Source: DASSHC01 sp035693105
GTDB taxonomy: Bacteria > Chloroflexota > Chloroflexia > Thermomicrobiales > Thermomicrobiaceae
Assembly (NCBI GenBank): GCA_035693105.1
Contig: DASSHC010000132.1
Span: 1-14,209, forward strand
Reading direction: 5' to 3'
DNA: 14,209 nt
A program made the position numbers and the translations under genes. The notes under the pieces were generated by a model. That model searched no databases. It had not been told where the DNA came from and saw only the letters and a program-made list of their open reading frames with translations. Shown here one piece after another: positions 1-6,574 of the stretch; the stretch's first letter is position 1; each line of letters opens with the position of its first letter.

Positions 1-3
1 CTC

Positions 4-33
4 CCTGTCATCCCGACCGAAGTGGAGGGATCC
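4..33. repeat. REP-like palindromic repeat, copy 1
   Basis: A short imperfect palindrome, with ATCCC and GGGAT arms around a GA-rich centre, is preceded by CCTGTC. The same CCTGTCATCC...GGATC layout recurs at 5476-5508, so this is one of at least two intergenic copies here. It lies just beyond the 3' end of the gene ending at 79. Similar dispersed palindromes are common between genes in Chloroflexota and some other phyla (from memory of such genomes). Nothing else is visible in bases 1-78. Confidence 0.5.
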
Positions 34-78
34 GTCGTGGTGCGGCTCCCAGGCCACGTGCCCATCTCAATCCTGACG

Positions 79-942
79 CTATGGTGTCGGCGGGACGAAT
101 GTCGGTCGTAGGCGATTGGCCGGGAGGCGCAGCCGTCCCCCGCTGAGCCGGATACTCATCCGCTCGCCGGGCCGCAGCTCACCAACATACCCCGGCGCCA
201 GCGGCGGCAATTCGCTCTGCTGGCGTGCGGCCGGCTGCAGCACGACCGCGGCGCCAATCAGACCAGGGTCGACGGGGCGGGCCGCGATCAAGAGATTGGT
301 CCGCGCCGGCAGCACGTCCCAGCTCGACAGCGCCGCGTCGCTGGGGCCGCCCGCGATGTCGGCCAGCGTGATCTCGTTGCCGTGGTAGTTCAGCCGCACC
401 AGCGCCGCGCGCACGTCCGTCGAAGGCGGAGGCTGGAACTGGAGGCTGACGCCATCGGCCAGATCGAGCCGCTGCTCGCCGTTCAGATGAGTCACCGCGA
501 TATCGCGCTGTACCGCCGCCTGCTCCAGCAGCGCCCAGCTCGGATGGTCTCCAGTCGTGCCCAGGATCGACAGCGCCCGGACGCTGCCGCCCTCGATCAG
601 CCCCAGCGCGCCCACGGCCTGCTCGCTGTCCCAGCCGGGGACGACCAGCACGTCCACCTGCCGCGACCAGGGGAGCGTCGCCCGGCCGACCAGATCGCGC
701 AGGTCACCGCGATCGTCGCCGCCGCCGACAACCACCAGCCGGCCGTCGATGCGGATCACGGTGCTGAGCGTCCCGGCGGTGTTGCCCACGGTGATCCGAT
801 CGCCGGCGGCGAGCCGCCCAGCGGCCAACCCGCCCAGCAGCCCGGTGGCCAGCCCGAGCGCGATGATGCCGGCCAGTAGCCGGTAGGAGCGGCGCGGGGG
901 AGCGGTGGACGGGCTCGTGCTGTCCGGCGATTCAGCCGTCAC
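79..942 (-). CDS. Membrane-anchored, degenerate ComEC-type metallo-beta-lactamase-like protein
   Basis: This 287-residue protein has a Pro/Ser-rich cytoplasmic N-terminus, one membrane segment (about residues 21-46) and an extracellular domain. Residues about 60-200 follow the layout of the ComEC C-terminal metallo-beta-lactamase domain: a short strand with 'VIRIDGRLVVV', then 'VDVLVVP', then 'LDLADGVSLQF', then 'VRAALVRLNYHGNEITLADI'. The ComEC metal motif (T-H-P-D-A-D-H type) is here P-G-W-D-S-E-Q at about 102-108, so the metal-binding histidines are gone. Hydrolysis is therefore unlikely, and a structural or sensing role is an inference. The start is GTG at 942 with GGGAG upstream. It lies 56 nt downstream of the PASTA kinase gene on the same strand, so co-transcription is likely. 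The fold assignment is moderately sure; the function is unknown. Confidence 0.75.
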   Translation of the reverse strand: MTAESPDSTSPSTAPPRRSYRLLAGIIALGLATGLLGGLAAGRLAAGDRITVGNTAGTLSTVIRIDGRLVVVGGGDDRGDLRDLVGRATLPWSRQVDVLVVPGWDSEQAVGALGLIEGGSVRALSILGTTGDHPSWALLEQAAVQRDIAVTHLNGEQRLDLADGVSLQFQPPPSTDVRAALVRLNYHGNEITLADIAGGPSDAALSSWDVLPARTNLLIAARPVDPGLIGAAVVLQPAARQQSELPPLAPGYVGELRPGERMSIRLSGGRLRLPANRLRPTFVPPTP

Positions 943-998
943 CGCGCCTCATCTCCCAGGCGGCGCCGCGCCAGCCACGCCCACACGCGCGCTCACCC

Positions 999-2957
999 TT
1001 ATTTCGGTTTAGCGTCGTAGTAGGCGATGGAGATGTGGCTCCCCTTGTCGACCCAGGTATTCCAGGGGAGCGTGGCGCTGACCACGCCGCCGTTCGGGAA
1101 ATTGTCGCAGTCGAACTTGGGATCGCTGCTCTTGAGCAGGGCGCACGACTGCGGCACCACCCCATCGACCACCAGCCCGGCCTGCTTCAGGGTCTGGACC
1201 GCTTGCTGGTACGGGCGCCCCGAGAGATCGGGCACCAGCACCTTGTTGCCGGCGCTGACGTGCAGCACCACCGTGCCGCCGGGCGCGATCTGATCCGACG
1301 GCTCGGCCTTGATCACCAGACCCTCGTCGACCGAGGCGCTGGCCTCCTCGACCTCGCTGACGGTCAGTCCCAGCGCCTCGAGCTGCCCCTTGGCCTCCAG
1401 ATAGGGGAGCCCTTTCACGTCGGGGATGGTCACGAACTGCGGTCCCTTGCTGACCCAGATGGTGATCGGGCCGCCCCGGGCGAGCTTGGTGCCGGCCTTC
1501 GGGTCTTGATCGAAGATGTAGCCCTGCTGCACGGTGTCGTTGAACTGATCCTGCTCCCGCAGTTGGAAGTCGCCCACCTTGGCCGCGGCTTTGGCCTGAT
1601 CGACCGTCGAATTGGTCAGCACCGGCACGGTGGCGGTCTCGGGCGTCGGTGCCGGCGCCACGGTCGGCGTGACCTCCGGGGTCGGCGTCGGCGCCACCGT
1701 CGGCGTGGGCGTCGGCAGCGGCGTGGCGATCGGCGTCGCGGTGGGCGTGGCCAGGACGATCGGCAGGGTAGGTGTCGCGGTGGGGACCGTGGTCGGGTTC
1801 GGCGTGGGCGTGGCGGTTGTGGCCACGACCGCGGCCTGCGTCGGAAGCTGGGTGACCGGTACGCTGGTCGGTGAGGGATCGAAGAACGAGAAGTCGCCCA
1901 GGCGGTAGCCCAGAATGACCAACCCGAGCAGGCCCAGCATGATGGTCGCGCCGATGATCCAGGTGACGCAGCCGACATCGTCGCGCAGCGGGATCGCGCG
2001 CCCGGGCGGCACCGCACCGCGTCCGCCACGCGCCGGGACGGCGACCGCGCGCGGTCGCGGGTGTGGACGGGGACGCATGGCGGTGGTGGGCGCGGCGCCG
2101 GCCGCCATGCGAGTAGCCTGACTGGCGAGCGCGTGCGTGGGCGACGAGTCCCAGTGCTCCAGCGCCGCCGCCAGCGCGCCCGCCGAGGGGAAGCGATCGA
2201 CCGGATCCTTGGCCAGCGCCTGGAGCACGATCGGCTCGACCTCCGGCGGCAGCGCCGGGTTGAACTCGCGCGGCGAGGGCGGCTCGGCGCTGACGTGCTG
2301 CATCGCCACACCGACCGGCGTGTCGGCGTCGAAGGGGAGCTCCTTGGTCAGCATCTCGAAGAGGACCACGCCGGTGGCGTAGACGTCGGAGAGGGGCGTA
2401 GCCCGCTCACCGCGCGCCTGCTCCGGCGAGACGTAGTGGACCGTGCCCATGCCGGTGCCGGTGTCGGTCAGGTTGGCGTCCGACAGTCCCTTGGCGATGC
2501 CGAAGTCGACGACTTTGGCGGCGCCGTTCTCGTCGACCAGGATGTTTTGTGGCTTGATATCGCGATGGACGATGCCGTGGGCGTGGGCGAAGTCGAGCGC
2601 CTCGGCCACCTGGCGCAGGACGAAGGAGGCGCCGTCGACCGAGAACGGCCCCTGGCGCCGGATCAACTCCTTGAGATTCGGCCCGTTGACGTACTCCATC
2701 ACGATGTAGCGCGTCTCGCCGTCGCGCCCGACATCGTAGACGTTGGCGATGTGGGGGTGGGCCAGGCGCGCCGCCGCCTGCGCCTCGCGCTCGAAGCGGC
2801 GCAGGAAATTGTCGTCGCGCCCGTATTGGTCGCGCAGGATCTTGATGGCGACGATGCGGTCGAGATACAGGTCATAGCCGCGGTAGACGACGGCCATGCC
2901 ACCTTCACCGATGATCTGGTCGAGCCGGTAGCGCTCGTTCAGCGTTCTGGTCTGCAA
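999..2957 (-). CDS. PknB/PrkC-type Ser/Thr protein kinase with three PASTA domains
   Basis: This transmembrane kinase phosphorylates Ser/Thr and senses cell-wall fragments through PASTA domains (established for PknB/PrkC). With a TTG start at 2957 it has 652 residues. The Gly-rich loop GEGGMAVV is at 17-24, the VAIK lysine at 39, the alpha-C Glu at 58, HRDIKPQN from 131, DFG at 151-153 and SPE at 177-179. All catalytic residues are present. A membrane helix spans about 331-350, followed by a Thr/Pro-rich linker of about 80 residues (360-442). PASTA repeats lie at about 443-505, 506-568 and 572-647. The third holds an insertion with two cysteines (605 and 617). The 2957 start is preferred because GGAG sits 6 nt upstream; a TTG at 3017 (672 residues) lacks a ribosome site. 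It is followed by the degenerate ComEC-like gene. Confidence 0.95.
   Translation of the reverse strand: MQTRTLNERYRLDQIIGEGGMAVVYRGYDLYLDRIVAIKILRDQYGRDDNFLRRFEREAQAAARLAHPHIANVYDVGRDGETRYIVMEYVNGPNLKELIRRQGPFSVDGASFVLRQVAEALDFAHAHGIVHRDIKPQNILVDENGAAKVVDFGIAKGLSDANLTDTGTGMGTVHYVSPEQARGERATPLSDVYATGVVLFEMLTKELPFDADTPVGVAMQHVSAEPPSPREFNPALPPEVEPIVLQALAKDPVDRFPSAGALAAALEHWDSSPTHALASQATRMAAGAAPTTAMRPRPHPRPRAVAVPARGGRGAVPPGRAIPLRDDVGCVTWIIGATIMLGLLGLVILGYRLGDFSFFDPSPTSVPVTQLPTQAAVVATTATPTPNPTTVPTATPTLPIVLATPTATPIATPLPTPTPTVAPTPTPEVTPTVAPAPTPETATVPVLTNSTVDQAKAAAKVGDFQLREQDQFNDTVQQGYIFDQDPKAGTKLARGGPITIWVSKGPQFVTIPDVKGLPYLEAKGQLEALGLTVSEVEEASASVDEGLVIKAEPSDQIAPGGTVVLHVSAGNKVLVPDLSGRPYQQAVQTLKQAGLVVDGVVPQSCALLKSSDPKFDCDNFPNGGVVSATLPWNTWVDKGSHISIAYYDAKPK
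1636..1830 (-). repeat. Low-complexity tract encoding the Thr/Pro linker
   Basis: Degenerate short repeats of the GGCGTCGG/GGCGTGG type on the plus strand encode alternating Thr-Pro, Ala-Pro and Val-Pro in the kinase's extracellular linker on the minus strand. The tract also keeps several antisense frames open. It is likely to vary in length between strains through slippage (inference). Confidence 0.6.
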
Positions 2958-3101
2958 CGCGTTCTCCGCGTGGTGAGATCCGTCGATGCTCGGGAAACGC
3001 ACCAACCTTACGACCAAATCAAACGTCGCCGTCGCCCGGGATGCGCGGGACCAATCGTACTATTCCGCCCGGCGTTCCGCACAGGGCGTAGGGCACACGC
3101 G

Positions 3102-3647
3102 CTAGGAACGCGCCGGTTGGAACGAGGCGGCGAGCTGGAGCAGCGCGTCCTCGCCGGCCGCGCCGCTGAGCGTGCCGCCGAGCCGGCACATCTGCTCGCG
3201 GCAGCGCCACTGCAGCGTCAGGCGCGGCGCGCCGCTGCCCGTCGACGCCAGGCTACGGGCGAACTCCAGCCGGTTCGCGCTGACGGTGCTAACCGTCCCC
3301 GGCAGCGAGGCCAGCGCGGGCGCCTCCTCGATGAGCAGATCGGCGTCGGCCCAGCCCGCGCAGCCGGTCTTACCGGCCGGCGCGAGGCGGATCAGGAGCG
3401 CCGCGCCACCCTGCGCCGCGTCGTTCGGTGCGATGGTGGCGCCGCCGGGCGCGTAGCGCAAGCAGGCCGGCAGCGCCTGCGGCAGTTGGATCGCGTACGG
3501 CCAGTGATTGGACACAGCGGCGACCGGCGCCGGCAGCGGCGGCCGCGCTGGCGGTCCTGCGAGCACCACCTGGGCTACGACGACCGCCCCGACCGCGACG
3601 GCCGCCACCACGATCAGCAGTGCGGCGGCGACGCGCATCCTCGTCAC
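3102..3647 (-). CDS. Membrane-anchored four-cysteine protein of unknown function
   Basis: I do not recognise this 181-residue protein. An uncleaved signal anchor or signal peptide spans about residues 5-30 ('VAAALLIVVAAVAVGAVVVA'). It is followed by a Pro/Ala-rich stretch (31-44) and a compact extracytoplasmic domain of about 135 residues. Four cysteines (62, 96, 149, 154) could form two disulfides. No lipobox cysteine follows the hydrophobic segment, so it is not an obvious lipoprotein. The start is GTG at 3647, with GAGG 5 nt upstream; an ATG at 3638 is the alternative. It lies 144 nt upstream of the kinase gene on the same strand and diverges from the thioesterase gene across 104 nt. An envelope role linked to the kinase is a guess from context. 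Confidence 0.7.
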   Translation of the reverse strand: MTRMRVAAALLIVVAAVAVGAVVVAQVVLAGPPARPPLPAPVAAVSNHWPYAIQLPQALPACLRYAPGGATIAPNDAAQGGAALLIRLAPAGKTGCAGWADADLLIEEAPALASLPGTVSTVSANRLEFARSLASTGSGAPRLTLQWRCREQMCRLGGTLSGAAGEDALLQLAASFQPARS

Positions 3648-3717
3648 ACTCGCCTCGTTTCCAGCTCGATACGCCTGGCATCGCGGAGCGCGCCGGCCCT
3701 GGCCCGTCCCGACTCGC

Positions 3718-3723
3718 TATGAT
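3718..3723 (+). promoter_or_regulatory. Possible -10 element of the thioesterase gene
   Basis: TATGAT matches the bacterial -10 consensus at five of six bases and lies 28 bases before the ATG, inside the 104-base divergent gap. No convincing -35 hexamer is visible 16-18 bases upstream, so the call is weak. Confidence 0.3.
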
Positions 3724-3751
3724 ACTCAAGCAGTGGGAGGCAAGGAGGAGC

Positions 3752-4210
3752 ATGAGCCAGGGCGAACGGGTCAATACGGCGACCGATCACGGCTGCTTCG
3801 GCTGCGGCGAGCAGAACGCGATCGGCTTGAAGCTGCGCTTCCATCGCACGGACGAGGGCATCGCGGCGAGCTTCACCCCCGCCGAGCAGCACGAGGGCTA
3901 CACGCATCTGACTCACGGCGGTATCATCGCCACGCTACTCGACGAGGCCATGAGCTGGGCGGTGATCGACGCCGGCACGCTGGCGGTCACGGCCCGCATG
4001 GAGGTGGAGTACCGCCGGCCGGTGCCGATCGGGCAGCCGTTGACGGTCGTGGGCCGGGTGGAGCGCGACCGCGGGCGGGTGGTGCAAGCGCGCGGCGAGC
4101 TGCGCGCCCCCGATGGCGAGCTACTGGCCGCCGCTCATGGGCGCTTCATGCGCGTCTCGCCCGAGCAGCAGGCCGAGTGGTCGGAGCGCTACCTCGGCGA
4201 GCGGGAATAG
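3752..4210 (+). CDS. PaaI-type hot-dog thioesterase
   Basis: This 152-residue cytoplasmic protein has a single 4HBT hot-dog domain, the usual length for PaaI-family acyl-CoA thioesterases. The N-terminal Cys-x-x-Cys (residues 15 and 18, CFGCG) followed by 'IGLKLRF' is typical of one common subfamily. The active-site region HGGIIATLLDEAM (55-67) contains the helix-start glycines and the Asp/Glu pair that activates water in this family. The substrate cannot be told from sequence. The open frame extends upstream to 3428, but the ATG at 3752 is chosen because the strong AAGGAGG site lies just before it and homology begins there. It is followed after 47 nt by the DUF4236 gene on the same strand. 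Confidence 0.92.
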   Translation: MSQGERVNTATDHGCFGCGEQNAIGLKLRFHRTDEGIAASFTPAEQHEGYTHLTHGGIIATLLDEAMSWAVIDAGTLAVTARMEVEYRRPVPIGQPLTVVGRVERDRGRVVQARGELRAPDGELLAAAHGRFMRVSPEQQAEWSERYLGERE

Positions 4211-4257
4211 AAGCTGCCCGGGCGTGGGACGGTGGCGTTGCAGGAGAGGAGCGCACG

Positions 4258-4482
4258 ATGGGCTGGGTCTTCCGCCGGAGAATGAAGATCGCGCCCGGCA
4301 TTCGACTCAACATCTCGAAGAGCGGCCCCTCGCTCACCTTCGGCATGCGCGGCGCGCACGTCACCCTGGGCAAGCGCGGCATCACCAAGACGTTCGGCAT
4401 CCCCGGCACCGGCATCTTCTACACCAGCCGGCACGGCTACCACAGCGGCGCGCATAGCGCCGCCAGTACCAAACGGCGCTGA
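4258..4482 (+). CDS. DUF4236 small protein
   Basis: This 74-residue basic protein matches the DUF4236 pattern: 'RRRMKIAPGIRLNISKSG' near the N-terminus, then a Gly-rich stretch with 'GKRG' and 'GIPGTGIFY'. The domain occurs alone or at the N-terminus of larger bacterial proteins, and its function is not known to me. Here the domain is the whole protein apart from a Ser/His/Arg-rich tail of about 18 residues. A good ribosome site (AGGAG) sits 6 nt before the ATG. It is probably co-transcribed with the thioesterase gene. The 70-base gap to the convergent serine hydrolase gene shows no strong terminator, only a weak CAAC/GTTG stem. Confidence 0.88.
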   Translation: MGWVFRRRMKIAPGIRLNISKSGPSLTFGMRGAHVTLGKRGITKTFGIPGTGIFYTSRHGYHSGAHSAASTKRR

Positions 4483-4552
4483 CACACCGTCGCCGCTCCC
4501 GCCCTCACCGCAACAAGACGCGGTTGTACTTGCCGGAGACACCGCAAGAGCG

Positions 4553-5398
4553 TCAGCGGCTGCCGTGGGTCCAGTAGTCGAAGACGAGGCGCGAGACGCG
4601 CCCGTTGAGCCGCATCCCCTCCTGCTCCGCGGCGAACGTGCGGTCGACGCTGCCGGCGGTCATCAGCGCGATGGCGTAGCGCTGCTCGGGGAGCCAGACC
4701 AGCCCGGCGTCGACGCGGATGCCGCGGGTGAAGCCGCTCTTGCTGCCCACCGTCACCGGCTGCTCCTCACCCCGGTCGCGGGCGTAGGGGTCGTAGGGGA
4801 GGTAGCGCGAGATCTGATCGTTGTACTGCTGGGTGCGCAGGATGGCGGCGATGGCCGCGCGCGAGCCGGGAGCCAGCACCTCCCCGCCATCGAGCAGCGC
4901 CAGCAGGCGCACCAGGTCACGCGGTGTCGCGCGCCCGTAGTCGTACATGTCGCCGCCCTCGGGCACGCGGAAGAGGGCTTCGATGCTGGCCAGCCCCCAG
5001 TCGTGCACGGTGGCGATGATCTGCTCCTGGCCGAGCAGCCGCACCAGCGCGGCGGTCGCCACGTTGTCGCTCAGCGCGACCATCAGTGTCGCCAGGTCAC
5101 GCAGCGTCGGCTGGAGGCCCGCTTGCAGGTCCTTGAGGATGCCGGAGCCGCCGCGCTGGTCCTCCTCCAGCAGCGGCACGCGCTCGTCGAGTCGCATGTC
5201 CCCTTGCTCGACGCGCCGGAAGAGCTCGGCCAGCACCGTCAGCTTGATGGTCGAGGCGGTCGGCATGACGCGGTCTTCCTGCCAGCCCAGTTCCTCGCCC
5301 GTGGTCAGGTTGCGGGCGGCGAAGGCGAAGGTGCCGCTGAACTCGCCGGCTTCGCGGCGCACGTCGTCCAGCAGCAGTTCCCGACGATCGGCTCCCAT
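4553..5398 (-). CDS. Class A beta-lactamase-fold serine hydrolase without the canonical omega-loop Glu
   Basis: This 281-residue protein has the beta-lactamase2 fold. The Ser-x-x-Lys nucleophile motif is S49-T-I-K52, the SDN loop is S110-D-N112, and the third motif is K220-S-G222 in place of KTG. The 'ATPRDLVRLL' helix that follows the omega loop in class A enzymes is present (about 157-166). The E166-x-x-L-N deacylation motif before it is not; that stretch reads 'FRVPEGGDMYDYG'. No signal peptide is visible, since the protein begins MGADRRELLLDD. A cytoplasmic esterase, amidase or PBP-like hydrolase is more likely than a true beta-lactamase. The ATG at 5398 has GAGGAGG 5 nt upstream and is preferred to the longer frame reaching 5482. 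Confidence 0.85.
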   Translation of the reverse strand: MGADRRELLLDDVRREAGEFSGTFAFAARNLTTGEELGWQEDRVMPTASTIKLTVLAELFRRVEQGDMRLDERVPLLEEDQRGGSGILKDLQAGLQPTLRDLATLMVALSDNVATAALVRLLGQEQIIATVHDWGLASIEALFRVPEGGDMYDYGRATPRDLVRLLALLDGGEVLAPGSRAAIAAILRTQQYNDQISRYLPYDPYARDRGEEQPVTVGSKSGFTRGIRVDAGLVWLPEQRYAIALMTAGSVDRTFAAEQEGMRLNGRVSRLVFDYWTHGSR

Positions 5399-5475
5399 CG
5401 CGGCCTCCTCTTCGTTCGACCGTTGTCTCCGCTCCCCTGTCACACCGTACTTTCGGCGGACTCGGGCCATCCCCC

Positions 5476-5508
5476 CTGTCATCCTGAGGCCGCAGCCGAA
5501 GGATCTCC
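5476..5508. repeat. REP-like palindromic repeat, copy 2
   Basis: Within this element, bases 5481-5504 form a neat hairpin: arms ATCCT and AGGAT, then GA facing GA (tandem sheared G-A mismatches possible), then GGC and GCC, then a CGCA loop. It shares the CCTGTCATCC...GGATC frame with the element at 4-33. It lies in the 276-base gap downstream of the DUF1028 gene and upstream of the serine hydrolase gene. Confidence 0.55.
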
Positions 5509-5545
5509 TCTGTCTTGCAGCGTCACTGATGCTCCACGTCGATGA

Positions 5546-5602
5546 GAGATCCCTTCGACACGCTCAGGGCAGGCTCTTCGCTGCGGCTCAGGCTAACAGG
5601 GA
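5546..5602. repeat. Second type of dispersed intergenic repeat
   Basis: The stretch holds CCCT and AGGG arms (5551-5569, of the form CCCTTCGACACGCTCAGGG), followed by GGCTC-rich sequence ending in AACAGGG. This resembles the widespread dispersed 'CCCTTCGAC...GCTCAGGG' intergenic repeats of Chloroflexota and other bacteria (from memory). With the neighbouring element it fills most of the 276-base gap; the rest shows no gene. Confidence 0.45.
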
Positions 5603-5674
5603 TGGACCGGTCGTTGTCTCCGTCACCGTGCCGTGGCCGAAGCATCTCAACGGGCGCGTCCCACTCCTGGATCC

Positions 5675-6553
5675 CTAGCCGGCTGACCCGGCGCGAGCGC
5701 GCAGGAACTCGAGCACGACGGTGTCGAGCGTGCCGTCGTCGCGCAGCCGCTCCTCCAGGTTTTCGCGCCCGGCGAAGCGGTCCAGCGCCGCCGCGACCGC
5801 GGCCTCGTCCGCGTCCGGCGCGCACTCGCCCAGCGCCACGAGGTATTGCCGCAGCTCGGCTTGCAGGGTCGCGTCGAGGGGTAGGAGGTCCGCCTCGTCC
5901 TTGCGAAAGTAGACGCGGTGGAGCATCACCAGCCGGCGCAGCTCGGCGATCGGGCGCGGATGATCGTCGACGCGCAGGTCGATGTAGCGGTCGCTGCCGC
6001 CGGCGTAGCCGCCCCCCTCGCGGGCGATGAAGATGGCCGCCGACTGCTGACCGCGGCTGTCGCCGCCCGCCGCCTGCCCCGCCTCCAAGGCGCTCAGCAG
6101 CCGGTTGGCAAAGGTGCCATCGGACTCGCGATAGGCCGCGGCCATGGCCGCCACCACCGCCGGCCCGGTCAGGATGTTCCCCTGGCAGCAGAAGCCGTCG
6201 CCCTCGACGCCGCCGGCCCATTCGTTGCACTCGGGCCCGGTGTAGGAGGCGGCGTGACCCTGATCGTCGACCACGCCGAGCTGGCGCCGGGAGCGCTCCT
6301 CGTCCTCGCCGGTCAGCGCCTCGACCACCTCGCGCGCCGATTTGCCCTCGGCCAATAGCGCCAGCCCGCGCGGCCCGTAGGTCACGTTGGCCCAGGCCTG
6401 GGTGGCGATGGCGCCCACGCCGGCGCGCACCCAGGGCACGACCGCGCCCACCGCCAGGAACTTCGACTCGACCGCCACGCCGAGATCGCCGCTGACCGGA
6501 TCGCGCGCTACGATCGAGAAGGTACTGACCAGCGGCTCGTTGCGCTCGCTCAT
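5675..6553 (-). CDS. DUF1028 protein with C-terminal PG_binding_2-like region
   Basis: This 292-residue protein belongs to the DUF1028 family, which has an Ntn-hydrolase-like fold. The hallmark 'TFSIVARDPVSGDLGVAVES' starts at residue 11, and 'KFLAVGAVVPWVRAGVGAIATQ' follows. A 'GGDSRGQQSAAI' signature lies at 163-174. Residues about 212-288 resemble the small C-terminal domain often fused to DUF1028 and annotated as putative peptidoglycan binding. The catalytic activity and substrate are not established to my knowledge. Cysteines at 109, 122 and 123 are notable for a likely cytoplasmic protein. It lies 21 nt downstream of the SDR gene, so the two are probably co-transcribed. The ATG at 6553 has a GGGGGAG site close upstream. 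Confidence 0.92.
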   Translation of the reverse strand: MSERNEPLVSTFSIVARDPVSGDLGVAVESKFLAVGAVVPWVRAGVGAIATQAWANVTYGPRGLALLAEGKSAREVVEALTGEDEERSRRQLGVVDDQGHAASYTGPECNEWAGGVEGDGFCCQGNILTGPAVVAAMAAAYRESDGTFANRLLSALEAGQAAGGDSRGQQSAAIFIAREGGGYAGGSDRYIDLRVDDHPRPIAELRRLVMLHRVYFRKDEADLLPLDATLQAELRQYLVALGECAPDADEAAVAAALDRFAGRENLEERLRDDGTLDTVVLEFLRARAGSAG

Positions 6554-6574
6554 GGCTCTCCCCCCAACTCGCTG

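Noticed and set aside
1612..1908. Val/Gly-repeat plus-strand frame resembling a Gly-rich surface protein
   Set aside because: It is the antisense reading of the kinase's Thr/Pro linker; the repetitive look comes from the linker's low complexity.
2061..3722. A 553-codon plus-strand open frame
   Set aside because: It is antisense to the kinase and the four-Cys gene, has Arg-rich composition, no domain and no ribosome site.
4483..4552. Bidirectional terminator between convergent genes
   Set aside because: Only a 4-bp CAAC/GTTG stem and no T-tract could be found.
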